From positions 106,217 through 170,216 of the forward strand of contig JAPDDQ010000011.1 in the NCBI GenBank assembly GCA_027587225.1: a stretch of 64,000 nt of DNA. The letters are read 5' to 3'. Below the pieces are notes generated by a model. It saw only the letters and a list, made by a program, of their open reading frames with translations. It did no database searches and was not told the DNA's origin. Shown here piece after piece: positions 32,393 through 40,695 of the stretch. Source of the DNA: Solirubrobacter taibaiensis. GTDB lineage: Bacteria; Actinomycetota; Thermoleophilia; Solirubrobacterales; Solirubrobacteraceae. The position numbers were made by a program, and so were the translations under genes. The first letter of the stretch is position 1. Each line of letters opens with the position of its first letter.

Positions 32393-33604
32393 ATGAACGT
32401 GCGCCGCACGATCGAGACGACGACCTACGTCGCGCTGAGCGCGGCGATCGGCTTCATCTCGTTCCTGATCCTCGTGCCGACCCTCGCGGCCGGCGTCCCA
32501 TTGCTCCTGCTGGCCCTGGCCGGCGCGCCGCTGATCGCGGCCGCGTTCGTCTACTGCCATCTGCTCGCGCGGCTGGAACGGCGCCGCGCCGCCGCCCTGC
32601 TCGGTGCCGAGTTCCCCACCCGCGCGTTCCCCCGCGAGGGTTCGGTGCCGGTGCGGGCGGTGTCCTGGATGAGTTCCCGCGGCTCCTGGCTGGAGTTGCT
32701 GTACGCGCTGATCGCGCTGCCGTTCGTCGGCTGGTTGGGCGGCACGCTCGTGTTCGGCGCCTGGGGCGCCGCCCTGGGCCTGCTCAGCTATCCCCTCTGG
32801 GGTTGGGCCACGCCGGGCGACGACCTGTTCGGCCTCAGCTACCTGTGGGCCGCGCTGGTGCACGTCACCCTGGGTGCCGGCGCGCTCTACGCCGCGCCGT
32901 GGCTCGGTCGCGGCGTCGCCGCCGTGCAGCTCGCGATGGCCCGCCTGTTGCTGGAGCCGGGTGAGCGTGAGCGCCTCTCCGCCCGCGTGGACACGCTGGA
33001 GGAGACCCGCGCCGGCATGGTCGCCGCCGCCGACGCCGAGCGGCGCCGGATCGAGCGCGACCTGCACGACGGCGCGCAGCAGCGGCTCGTCGCGCTGGCG
33101 ATGACGCTCGGTCGCGCCCGCGCCTCCGAGGACCCGACCCACACGCAGCGGCTCGTCGCCGAGGCCCACGGTGAGGCCAAGGAGGCGCTCGTGGAGCTGC
33201 GCAACCTCGCCCGGGGCATCCACCCCGCCGTGCTGACCGACCGTGGCCTGGACGCCGCCGTGAGCGCCCTCGCCGCGCGCTGCCCGGTGCCGGTCGCGGT
33301 GGACGTGGACCTCCCGCGCCGGGCCGGCGCCCGCACGGAGGCGATCGCGTACTTCTTCGTGGCCGAGGCGCTGACCAACGTCGCCAAGCACGCCCAGGCC
33401 TCCCGCGCGTGGCTCTCCGCCGAGTTCCAGGGCGACGTCCTCGTGGTCGAGGTGCTCGACAACGGGATCGGCGGCGCCGCGCTCAACGGCAACGGTCTCG
33501 GGGGCCTCAGGGACCGCGTGCGTGCCGTGGATGGTGAGATGGTGGTTGTGAGCCCACTAGGACACGGAACCAATCTGCGTGTGGAGTTGCCATGCGAGCC
33601 GTGA
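32393..33604 (+). CDS. NarL/LiaS-type sensor histidine kinase
   Basis: 403 residues. N-terminal membrane sensor of four hydrophobic segments (about 10-180) with a short extracytoplasmic part, resembling the actinobacterial putative-sensor domain, a linker helix, then HisKA_3 with RRRIERDLHDGAQQRLVAL (phospho-accepting His) and an HATPase domain with AEALTNVAKHA, VEVLDNGIGGA and NGLGGLRDRV. The response regulator starts inside its 3' end (13-nt overlap). Position after pspA-pspAA suggests it senses envelope stress. TACCGT lies 8 nt before the ATG. Confidence 0.92.
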   Translation: MNVRRTIETTTYVALSAAIGFISFLILVPTLAAGVPLLLLALAGAPLIAAAFVYCHLLARLERRRAAALLGAEFPTRAFPREGSVPVRAVSWMSSRGSWLELLYALIALPFVGWLGGTLVFGAWGAALGLLSYPLWGWATPGDDLFGLSYLWAALVHVTLGAGALYAAPWLGRGVAAVQLAMARLLLEPGERERLSARVDTLEETRAGMVAAADAERRRIERDLHDGAQQRLVALAMTLGRARASEDPTHTQRLVAEAHGEAKEALVELRNLARGIHPAVLTDRGLDAAVSALAARCPVPVAVDVDLPRRAGARTEAIAYFFVAEALTNVAKHAQASRAWLSAEFQGDVLVVEVLDNGIGGAALNGNGLGGLRDRVRAVDGEMVVVSPLGHGTNLRVELPCEP

Positions 33605-34254
33605 TCGCCGAGGACGCCGTGCTGCTGCGCGAAGGCCTGATGCGGTTGCTGGAAGAAGGCGGCTTCGAGGTCGTCGACTGCGTCGACAACGGCGAGGCGC
33701 TGATCCGCTCCGTCCAGGAGCACCAGCCCGACGTGTGCGTCGTGGACGTGCGCATGCCGCCGACGTTCAACGACGAGGGCGTGAAGGCCGCGCTGGTCAT
33801 TCGCAAGCAGTGGCCCGACGTCTCGATCCTGATGCTCTCCCAGTACGTGGAGGAGCGCTACGCCGTCGACCTGATCGCCGGCGACTCGCGCGGCATCGGC
33901 TACCTGCTCAAGGACCGCGTCGCCGACGTGGGCGAGTTCCTGGAATCGCTGCGGCGGGTCGCCATGGGCGGCGCGGCGCTGGACCCTGAGGTCGTGACGC
34001 AGCTGCTCGTACGCTCGGGCAAACAGGACCCGCTCGAGCAGCTCTCTCCGCGGGAGCGTGAGGTGCTGGGCCTGATGGCCGAAGGCCGCACGAACGGGCT
34101 GATCGCCGAGGCGCTCGTGGTCACCGAGGGCGCCGTCGAGAAGCACGTGACGAACATCTTCAACAAGCTCGGGCTGCCGCCCGCCGACCAGGCGCACCGT
34201 CGCGTCCTGGCCGTGCTGCGGTACCTCGAGCACGGGACGGACAACCACGCATGA
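33592..34254 (+). CDS. NarL/LuxR-type response regulator
   Basis: 220 residues. Receiver with AEDAVLLREG, phospho-Asp in VCVVDVRMPP, Lys in GYLLKDRVAD; output helix-turn-helix LSPREREVLGLMAEGRTNGLIAEALVV with VEKHVTNIFNKLGL. The LSQYVEERYAVDLIAGDSRGIG stretch is typical of regulators paired with the sensor type upstream. Targets are inferred to include pspA-pspAA or the DUF4097 gene, which overlaps its stop (ATGA). Confidence 0.94.
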   Translation: MRAVIAEDAVLLREGLMRLLEEGGFEVVDCVDNGEALIRSVQEHQPDVCVVDVRMPPTFNDEGVKAALVIRKQWPDVSILMLSQYVEERYAVDLIAGDSRGIGYLLKDRVADVGEFLESLRRVAMGGAALDPEVVTQLLVRSGKQDPLEQLSPREREVLGLMAEGRTNGLIAEALVVTEGAVEKHVTNIFNKLGLPPADQAHRRVLAVLRYLEHGTDNHA

Positions 34255-35027
34255 CCCGCCGCAACGACCGCCGCCTCGCGCTGCTCGCCGGAGGCGGGCT
34301 CGCGCTGCTGTTCACGATGATCGCCGCCGTCCAGGTCGCAGCCTGGAGCGTCGGCAAGGTCGAGAACAGCTCGCACCGCGAGCTGGCGGGGGCGGTCGAC
34401 GAGCTCTTCATCGAGTCCCAGAACGGGGACGTGACGGTGGTCCGCTCGGGTGACGGCCGGGTGCGGGTCGACGGCCGCAGCAAGGGCACCCTGCACGCCC
34501 CGGCGCCGGAGATCGACGTCACCGGCTCGCGCGTGAACGTCGCCGCCAACTGCCCGGTGTGGGGCTTCGGCGAATGCCACGCCGAGGTCGTGGTGCAGGT
34601 GCCGGTCGGGACCGAGGTGAACGTCAAGTCCGCGTCGGGTGACATCGTGGCCCGGGGGCTCGGCGACGGAGCGGACCTGGAGACCTCCTCCGGCGACATC
34701 GCCGTCGACGGCGTCAACGGCGATATCGCGATGGAGAGCGCTTCGGGCGACATCGTGGCGCGTGGCCTGCGCTCGAACATGGCGATGGCCAAGACCGCGT
34801 CCGGCGACGTGGACCTGCGCTTCGCCATGGCGCCGAAGGCCGCCGAGGCCCGCACCGCCTCCGGCGACGCGCGCATCCTCGTCCCGCCCGGCACCGAGGC
34901 CTACAACGTGAGCGCGGAGACCAACAGCGGCGAGGACGACATCGGCGTGCGGCAGGACCCCGACTCCACCCGCTTCCTGCGCGTGGAGACGAGCTCCGGC
35001 GACGCCGTCGTGGACTACGGGGGGTAG
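34251..35027 (+). CDS. DUF4097 (beta-solenoid, LiaX-like fold) membrane-anchored protein
   Basis: 258 residues. N-terminal membrane anchor (LALLAGGGLALLFTMIAAVQV), then a DUF4097 repeat domain recognised by the repeating pattern SGD: SASGDIVARGL, SSGDIAVDGVNGDIAMES, SGDIVARGLRSN, TASGDVDLRF, TASGDARIL, SSGDAVVDYGG. This forms a beta-helix-like stack, probably outside the membrane. It completes a sensor kinase, regulator, DUF4097 operon like the Lia systems of Firmicutes. Its TAG begins the next gene's TAGCCT box. Confidence 0.88.
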   Translation: MTRRNDRRLALLAGGGLALLFTMIAAVQVAAWSVGKVENSSHRELAGAVDELFIESQNGDVTVVRSGDGRVRVDGRSKGTLHAPAPEIDVTGSRVNVAANCPVWGFGECHAEVVVQVPVGTEVNVKSASGDIVARGLGDGADLETSSGDIAVDGVNGDIAMESASGDIVARGLRSNMAMAKTASGDVDLRFAMAPKAAEARTASGDARILVPPGTEAYNVSAETNSGEDDIGVRQDPDSTRFLRVETSSGDAVVDYGG

Positions 35028-35030
35028 CCT
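35025..35030 (+). promoter_or_regulatory. -10 box of the methyltransferase gene
   Basis: TAGCCT, 9 nt before ATG 35040; its TAG is the DUF4097 stop. Confidence 0.65.
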
Positions 35031-35039
35031 GCTGCGGCG

Positions 35040-35795
35040 ATGAGCCGCGGGACGAGCACCACCGATGTCTGGGACGCGTTCTTCAGCGACTTCTACCTGC
35101 GGGCCTACGCCGGCGAGGAGCGCGATGCGGAGGCGGAGACGCAGGCGTTGGCCGCCGCGCGGTTGAGCGGGTGCCCGGAGGGCGGTGAGCTGCTCGACGT
35201 GCCGTGCGGGTTCGGCCGCCACTGCGTGCCGCTCGCCCGCGCGGGCTACCGCGTCACCGGTGTGGATCGGTCGGGTGCGCTGCTCGACGAGGCTCGTCGT
35301 CGTGCCGCAGGGGAGCGTTGGCCCAAGTTCACCCAGGCCGATTACCGCGAGCTGCCGTTGAAGGACGAGAGCTTCGACGCGGCCCTGAACCTGTTCACCT
35401 CGCTCGGCTACCTGGGCGACGAGGAGGACACCAAGGTGCTCGCCCAGATCCGGCGCGTGCTGCGCCCGGGCGGCAAGCTCGTGCTGGAGACGATGCACCG
35501 CGACCGCCTCATCCGCAGCTGGAGCGACAACGACTGGCGCCTGATGGGGGAGGGACGCCTGCTGCTCGAGCAGCGCACGTTCGATCCCGCCGACGGCGTC
35601 GCGCAGACGACGCAGACGCTCGTGGAGACCGACGGCACGCGCGAGTCACGCACCTGGAGTGCCCGCGTCTACAGCGCCACCGAGCTGGTCGCGCTGTGCC
35701 GAGCCGCGGGCTTCGGCGAGGTCAAGTGCTGGGGTGGCTTCGAGCACGAGCCCTTCACCCCGGACACCCGCCTCGTGATCGTGGCTACGGCCTAG
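35040..35795 (+). CDS. SAM-dependent methyltransferase (class I)
   Basis: 251 residues, Rossmann-type methyltransferase. Motif I LDVPCGFGRHCVPLARAG, motif II with TGVDRSGALLDEAR, then FTQADYRELPLKDESFDAALNLFTSLGYL and VLRPGGKLVLETMH. Substrate unknown; the sequence resembles small-molecule methyltransferases without extra domains. ATG 35040 lies 9 nt after TAGCCT. Its stop is shared as CTAG with the convergent pspAB. Confidence 0.88.
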   Translation: MSRGTSTTDVWDAFFSDFYLRAYAGEERDAEAETQALAAARLSGCPEGGELLDVPCGFGRHCVPLARAGYRVTGVDRSGALLDEARRRAAGERWPKFTQADYRELPLKDESFDAALNLFTSLGYLGDEEDTKVLAQIRRVLRPGGKLVLETMHRDRLIRSWSDNDWRLMGEGRLLLEQRTFDPADGVAQTTQTLVETDGTRESRTWSARVYSATELVALCRAAGFGEVKCWGGFEHEPFTPDTRLVIVATA

Positions 35796-36364
35796 ATCGG
35801 GATGCCCCAGAGGGGGAACCAGCGCTCGAGCTCGGCCTCGATCGGGAGGTCGGCGCCGGTCTGGGCCTTCAGGCGGAGCTCGCGCTCGTTGTCGCGCTGC
35901 TGGGCACCGCCGGCGGGCACGAAGGGGTAGAAGGCGCCGCGCTTGTAGTTGTAGATCCAGTAGAGCTTGCGCTGGCGCGAGTCCTGGAGGGCGAAGACGG
36001 CGCAGAGCACGCGGTCGCCGTAGCCGCCGCCCTGGATGGCGGTGGAGACGGCGTTGATGCCGACGACGAGGTCTTCCATGTCGTCGTCATTGAGGATCAT
36101 CCAGCGATAGCCGAACTCGTCGTCGTCGGAGGTGACGGTGGTGCCCGTCTCCTCGCCGGTGGCGTTGACGACCTCCTCCATGTCCTTGACGATGCCTTCG
36201 AAGTCGGCGGTCGCCAGGGGCTGGAAGACGATGGCGGCCTTGCCGGTGGTCGTCAGCTCGAGCTCCATCTCGAACTTGATGTAGGCCGTCGACATCGCGA
36301 ACAGCCGGTCCGCGGCAGGCTGCTTGAGTTCGCGCTTGCCGCGGAGGATGTCCAGGAAGCCCAT
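35792..36364 (-). CDS. pspAB: PspA-associated protein PspAB
   Basis: 190 residues beginning MGFLDILRGKRELKQPAADRLF; then ELELTTTGKAAIVFQPLATADFE, GYRWMILNDDDMEDLVVGIN and LYWIYNYKRGAFYPFVP, the PspAB family pattern. Cytosolic alpha/beta protein of unknown biochemical role that in actinobacteria and archaea accompanies HtpX, as here (10-nt gap, same strand). It ties this divergently placed unit to the pspA-pspAA genes 4 kb away. Confidence 0.88.
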   Translation of the reverse strand: MGFLDILRGKRELKQPAADRLFAMSTAYIKFEMELELTTTGKAAIVFQPLATADFEGIVKDMEEVVNATGEETGTTVTSDDDEFGYRWMILNDDDMEDLVVGINAVSTAIQGGGYGDRVLCAVFALQDSRQRKLYWIYNYKRGAFYPFVPAGGAQQRDNERELRLKAQTGADLPIEAELERWFPLWGIPI

Positions 36365-36374
36365 GTGCGGGAGC

Positions 36375-37274
36375 TTAGACCCGCTGGCCCTGAAGCTGCG
36401 CTTCCAGACGCGAGAGCGCCTCGATGCGCTTCTCCATCGGCGGGTGCGTCGCGAAGAGGCCACCGATGCTCGTCGGGAAGATGAAGAACGCGTTCATCTC
36501 GCTTGCCGAGCGCAGGTCCTGCTTGGGGATCTGCGCCATGCCGCTGGAGATCTTGTACAGGGCGCTGGAGAGCGCGCTCGGCCGGCCCGTGATGAGCGCC
36601 GCGCCGCGGTCGGCCGCGAACTCGCGGTACCGGGACAGCGTCTGGATGAGCACGAAGGAGATGGCGTACACGACCATCGAGGCCAGGAACAGCACCAGGA
36701 AGGGAAGGCCGTCCTCGTCGTCGCTCGAGCCCCCGCCGAAGAAGAAGCCGAACTGCACGATGTAGGCCGCGATCGTGGCGAAGAAGGACGCGACGGTCAT
36801 GATCATCACGTCGCGGTTGGCGATGTGGGAGAGCTCGTGCGCCATGACGCCCTCGAGCTCGGCGGGCGTGAGCAGCTCCATGATGCCCGTGGTGGCGCAC
36901 ACGGTCGCGTTCTTGGGCGAGCGGCCGAGCGCGAACGCGTTCGGCATCGCGATGTTGGCGACGGCGACCTTGGGCTTCGGGAGGTCGGCCTGCACGCACA
37001 GACGATCGATCATCGCGTGCAGTTGCGGGGCTTCCTGCGGCGTGACCACGCGGCCGCCCATGGCGGCCAGCGCGAGCTTGTCCGACGTGAAGAACTGCAG
37101 GGCCGCGAGCCCGCCCAGGATCACGATCATGAAGATCGCGCTCTGGAGGGTGAGCACGAGGACCACGCCCAGCGCGACATACACGGCGCCGAGCAGGAAC
37201 ATGGTGGTGGCCATGCGGATCTGCAGGCCAGTGTCCTTGCCGAATGAGGTGGGTCTGGGCATCTGGTCTCTCAT
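36375..37274 (-). CDS. htpX: HtpX membrane zinc metalloprotease
   Basis: 299 residues, M48 family, degrades misfolded membrane proteins. Two N-terminal transmembrane helices (TMFLLGAVYVALGVVLVL, IFMIVILGGLAAL), the catalytic VMAHELSHIANRD, two further helices, third zinc ligand in SRYREFAADRGAALITG, and a C-terminal ATHPPMEKRIEALSRLE. ATG 37274 or the inner ATG at 37262 (MPRPTSFG) could be the start; no clear Shine-Dalgarno sequence. Heads the htpX-pspAB operon. Confidence 0.94.
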   Translation of the reverse strand: MRDQMPRPTSFGKDTGLQIRMATTMFLLGAVYVALGVVLVLTLQSAIFMIVILGGLAALQFFTSDKLALAAMGGRVVTPQEAPQLHAMIDRLCVQADLPKPKVAVANIAMPNAFALGRSPKNATVCATTGIMELLTPAELEGVMAHELSHIANRDVMIMTVASFFATIAAYIVQFGFFFGGGSSDDEDGLPFLVLFLASMVVYAISFVLIQTLSRYREFAADRGAALITGRPSALSSALYKISSGMAQIPKQDLRSASEMNAFFIFPTSIGGLFATHPPMEKRIEALSRLEAQLQGQRV

Positions 37275-37323
37275 TTTCGCAGGGTCTGCAACGGCCTTAT
37301 CAAGATTTACGGGGGTTTCCGGC

Positions 37324-37329
37324 TAGCCT
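37324..37329 (+). promoter_or_regulatory. -10 box of the M23 peptidase gene
   Basis: TAGCCT, 9 nt before ATG 37339. Confidence 0.65.
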
Positions 37330-37338
37330 CGGGCCCTG

Positions 37339-38532
37339 ATGCAGTTGCGTGCGGTCTGGGCCGCTGCTGTGTGCTTGTTGCTGGTCGTCCCCGCGGTGTC
37401 CACCGCGCAGAAGACCCCTGGGCAGATTCAGAAGGAGCTCGACCGCAAGAACGGGCTCATCGGCGGCCACAAGGCCAAAGAGCGCGTGCTCACGACCGAC
37501 ATCTCCAAGCAGACCGGGCGGATCAACGACCTGCAGGCGGACATCGACCGCCTCGCGCTCCGCCAGCAGAAGCTGCAGACGTCCCTGAACGCCAAGCGCG
37601 AGGAGCTCGCCGCGGTGCAGCGCAAGCTGCGGCAGGAGCGCGCCCGGCTCACCCGCCTGAAGGCCCGCCTCGTCGTGGTGCGCCGCGCACTCGCCCAGCG
37701 CCTGCTGGACCTCTACAAGGCCGGCGAGCCCGACCTGGTCGGCGTGGTGCTCAACGCCGACGGCTTCGAGGACCTGCTCACGCGCACCGAGTTCATGGCC
37801 CGCATCTCCCGCCAGGACGCGAAGATCATGAAGATCGTCGCCGACGCGAAGCAGGACGCGACGGCCACCGAGGCTCGGCTCGACAGGCTCGAGGCCAAGG
37901 CGGCCAAGGTCACCAAGGCGATCGAGAAACAGCGCGACGAGGTCTCCACCGTCCGTGTCGGCCTCGTGGACCGGCGTGGCCGGATCGAGTCCGCGCGCAG
38001 CGCGAAGACCACGCTGCTGGCCAGCTCACGCGACCGCCGGCACGAGCTCGAGGACGACGTCGCCAGCCTGCACGCCGCCCAGAAGAAGGTCCAGGCCAAG
38101 CTCGCGAGCTTCTCCGGCGGCCCGGCCGCCGCCGGCCCGGTCAAGCCCGGCTCGGGCGGCTTGATCTGGCCCGTCAACGGCCCGATCACGTCTCCGTTCT
38201 GCGAGTCGCGTTCGTGGGAGTCCTGCCATCCGGGCATCGACATCGGCGTCCCGGCGGGCACGCCGATCCGCGCCGCCGCGTCCGGCAAGGTCGTGCTGAT
38301 GCAGGGCACCGGGTCCTCCGGCGGGTACGGCAACTTCACCTGCATCCAGCACACGGCCTCGCTGTCCACGTGTTACGCCCACCAGTCGCGCTTTGCGACC
38401 TCCATGGGCGCGAGCGTCAAGCAAGGCCAGGTCATCGGCTACGTTGGGTGCACCGGCCGTTGCTTCGGGGACCATCTCCATTTCGAGACCCGGATCAACG
38501 GTTCCGTCGTGTCCCCCATGAACTACCTCTAG
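37339..38532 (+). CDS. Secreted coiled-coil M23 peptidase (EnvC/RipC-like murein hydrolase factor)
   Basis: 397 residues. Signal peptide MQLRAVWAAAVCLLLVVPAVSTA, a long coiled coil (about 30-265) like EnvC, a short Pro/Gly linker, and a LytM/M23 domain with zinc ligands in HPGIDIGVPAGTPI and HLHFETR. Four Cys in the M23 part (SFCESRSWESCH, FTCIQH, CYAHQ, GCTGRC) suggest disulfides. It cuts or activates cutting of peptidoglycan crosslinks, for example at division. TAGCCT 9 nt before the ATG. Confidence 0.9.
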   Translation: MQLRAVWAAAVCLLLVVPAVSTAQKTPGQIQKELDRKNGLIGGHKAKERVLTTDISKQTGRINDLQADIDRLALRQQKLQTSLNAKREELAAVQRKLRQERARLTRLKARLVVVRRALAQRLLDLYKAGEPDLVGVVLNADGFEDLLTRTEFMARISRQDAKIMKIVADAKQDATATEARLDRLEAKAAKVTKAIEKQRDEVSTVRVGLVDRRGRIESARSAKTTLLASSRDRRHELEDDVASLHAAQKKVQAKLASFSGGPAAAGPVKPGSGGLIWPVNGPITSPFCESRSWESCHPGIDIGVPAGTPIRAAASGKVVLMQGTGSSGGYGNFTCIQHTASLSTCYAHQSRFATSMGASVKQGQVIGYVGCTGRCFGDHLHFETRINGSVVSPMNYL

Positions 38533-38538
38533 GCGCCC

Positions 38539-39276
38539 TTGTACCCCACGCTCGATCTCTTCGGCCTGGACATCCAGCTGTTCGGCCTCTGCCTCGGTGT
38601 GGCGTTCCTCGTCGCGGGCTGGATGGTCGCGCGGCGCCTGAGCGAGCTCGGCCGCCCACCTGATCTCGCGTACGAGATGGTCTTCGCCGCGCTGATCGGC
38701 GGGATCATCGGCGCGAAGCTGTGGTTCCTCGCCGAGAACGGCGGCCCGCTGTTCAGCGGCACCGGGCTCACGTTCTACGGCGGCCTGATCGGCGGGGCGC
38801 TCGCGGTGATCGCGTGGACGAGCTATCGCGGCGTGCTGGACCTCAAGCTCGCCGACGCCGTCGTCCCGTCGTTGGCCGCGGCCTACGCGATCGGCCGGAT
38901 CGGCTGCCAGTTCGCCGGTGACGGCGACTACGGCAAGGATTGGGACGGCCCGTGGGCGATGGCGTACCCCAACGGCACGGTCCCGATCGACACGCCCGTG
39001 CACCCCACCCCGATCTACGAGACGCTGGCGATGGGCCTGTTCGCGATCGTGCTGTGGCGGCTGCGTGACCGGTGGCGGCCGGGCGTGCTGACCGGCGTCT
39101 ACCTGATCGGCGTGGGCGTCGAGCGCTTCCTGATCGAGTTCCTGCGCCGCAACGATGCCGTCGCCCTCGGGCTGACGCAGGCGCAGTGGGTGTCGGTGGG
39201 CTTCGTGGTCGCGGGAGTGGCGTTGCTGCTGGTCCTGCGCGGTCGCGTCGCCGCGCCCGCCGCGCGCACGGCCTAG
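38539..39276 (+). CDS. lgt: Prolipoprotein diacylglyceryl transferase
   Basis: 245 residues with seven hydrophobic segments; transfers diacylglyceryl to the lipobox Cys of prelipoproteins. Recognised by QLFGLCLGVAFLVAGWMVARR, FYGGLIGGALAVIAWTSYRG, the signature region AYAIGRIGCQFAGDGDYG (GRIGN is GRIGC here) and VHPTPIYETLAMGL, ending EFLRRND. TTG start six nt after the M23 stop; no better start is seen. Several lipoproteins in this window are potential substrates. Confidence 0.88.
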   Translation: MYPTLDLFGLDIQLFGLCLGVAFLVAGWMVARRLSELGRPPDLAYEMVFAALIGGIIGAKLWFLAENGGPLFSGTGLTFYGGLIGGALAVIAWTSYRGVLDLKLADAVVPSLAAAYAIGRIGCQFAGDGDYGKDWDGPWAMAYPNGTVPIDTPVHPTPIYETLAMGLFAIVLWRLRDRWRPGVLTGVYLIGVGVERFLIEFLRRNDAVALGLTQAQWVSVGFVVAGVALLLVLRGRVAAPAARTA

Positions 39277-39450
39277 AGGCCCGCCCGGGAATACCGACAT
39301 GTCCGCCGCGGCACATCCGCGGCGCCTCGCGCCACCCACGTGCTCAACGTGCTGACGCACGCCTCCGCCCGCGGGCGGCACGAGGCATCCACGGCTGCAC
39401 CACGTCGGCCACGCCGAACATTCCCGGGCGAACCCCTAACCTCTTCGGCC
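39277..39450 (+). other. Structured intergenic region before lysA, riboswitch-like folding
   Basis: An 11-bp perfect inverted repeat, CGCCCGGGAAT (39282-39292) and ATTCCCGGGCG (39420-39430), encloses four further hairpins: GCCGCGG/CCGCGGC (39305-39323), CACGT/ACGTG (39337-39351), GCCTCGCGC/GCACGAGGC (39324-39332, 39378-39386, one mismatch) and the palindrome 39365-39378. The layout is that of a closing stem with a multibranch interior. TAACCT (39437-39442) after it is the likely -10 of lysA, so the fold is either a separate small RNA, an lgt terminator or a regulator of read-through. Confidence 0.35.
39437..39442 (+). promoter_or_regulatory. -10 box of the lysA-hom-thrC-thrB operon
   Basis: TAACCT, 8 nt before GTG 39451; directly follows the closing stem of the structured gap. 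Confidence 0.6.
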
Positions 39451-40695
39451 GTGCCCGTCACGGCCACCCACCTGTACCCGCGCGCTTCCAGCGTGGATGA
39501 CGGCCGCCTGAGCATCGGCGGCTGTGACGCCGCGGAGCTCGCCCGGGAGTTCGGCACGCCGCTGTACGCGGTGGCCGAGGACGATCTGCGCGGTCGCGCC
39601 CGCGAATTCAAGACCGCCATGGGCGACGGCGAGGTGATCTTCGCCTCCAAGGCGTTCCCGTGCACGGCGGTGCTGCGCGTGTTCGAGGAGGAGGGCCTGA
39701 GCGTCGACGTCGCGTCCGGGGGCGAGCTCGCGCTGGCCCGCAAGGCCGGCTTCAGCGGCGACCGGATCCTCCTGCACGGCAACGCGAAGTCCGCCCGCGA
39801 GTTGCAGACCGCCGTGGAGGCCGGAGCGCGCATCGTCGTCGACAACTTCGACGACATCGACAAGCTCGACGCGATCGGGCAGCCCGCGAACGTGATGATC
39901 CGCGTCACGCCGGGCGTCGTCGCTGACACACACGACAAGATCCTCACCGGCCACGCGGGCTCGAAGTTCGGCTTCAGCCTCGCCCAGGCGCCCCGCGCCA
40001 TCGAGCGGCTGGAACGTGCGTCCTGGGCGGACCTGCACGGGCTGCACATGCACATCGGGTCTCAGCTCTTCGACCTGGAGCCGTGGCGGCTCGCCGTGGA
40101 GGCACTGGCCACGCTCGGCGACTTCCCCGCGTACGACCTCGGTGGTGGCCTCGCCGTGTCCTACACGCCCGACCGCATGCCGCCGAGCGTCCCTGAGTAC
40201 GTGAGCGCGATGATCGCCTCCGCGAACGAGCTGCTCGGCACCGGCAAGCGGCTCGCGATCGAGCCCGGCCGCGCGCTCACCGCCACCGCCGGCGTGACGC
40301 TCTACACCGTGGAGTCGGTCAAGGACGTGGACCTGCCGGACGGCAACGTGCGCTTCGTGGCCGTCGACGGCGGCATGAGCGACAACCTGCGCCCGATGCT
40401 CTACGACGCCCCGTACCAGGCGGATCTGGTCGATCGGGTGGGCGCGGAGGGCACACCCTGCACGGTGGTGGGCAAGCACTGCGAGTCCGGTGACGTGCTG
40501 ATCCGCGAGACGGCATTGCACGAGCCCAAGCCTTCGGATGTGCTCGTCACGCCCGTCACCGGTGCCTACGTGTACGCGATGGCGAACAACTACAACGGCG
40601 TGCCCAGGCCCCCCGTCGTGTTCTGCAAAGACGGTGACGCCCGCCTGGTCGTCCGCCGCGAGACCTTCGAGGACCTGTATGGCCGAGACGTTTAA
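39451..40695 (+). CDS. lysA: Diaminopimelate decarboxylase
   Basis: 414 residues; last step of lysine synthesis. PLP Lys in IFASKAFPCTAVL, SVDVASGGELALARKAGF, the barrel GLHMHIGSQLFD, DLGGGLAVSY, phosphate-binding EPGRALTATAG and substrate residues HCESGDVL and AYVYAMANNYNG. GTG 39451 is preferred (TAACCT ends 8 nt before it) over an in-frame TTG at 39340, whose extra 37 residues lie within the structured gap and match nothing. First gene of lysA-hom-thrC-thrB. Confidence 0.93.
   Translation: MPVTATHLYPRASSVDDGRLSIGGCDAAELAREFGTPLYAVAEDDLRGRAREFKTAMGDGEVIFASKAFPCTAVLRVFEEEGLSVDVASGGELALARKAGFSGDRILLHGNAKSARELQTAVEAGARIVVDNFDDIDKLDAIGQPANVMIRVTPGVVADTHDKILTGHAGSKFGFSLAQAPRAIERLERASWADLHGLHMHIGSQLFDLEPWRLAVEALATLGDFPAYDLGGGLAVSYTPDRMPPSVPEYVSAMIASANELLGTGKRLAIEPGRALTATAGVTLYTVESVKDVDLPDGNVRFVAVDGGMSDNLRPMLYDAPYQADLVDRVGAEGTPCTVVGKHCESGDVLIRETALHEPKPSDVLVTPVTGAYVYAMANNYNGVPRPPVVFCKDGDARLVVRRETFEDLYGRDV

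Noticed and set aside
39340..39450. N-terminal extension of lysA from TTG 39340
   Set aside because: The added residues lie in the inverted-repeat region and do not resemble LysA, whereas GTG 39451 has a well-spaced -10 box.
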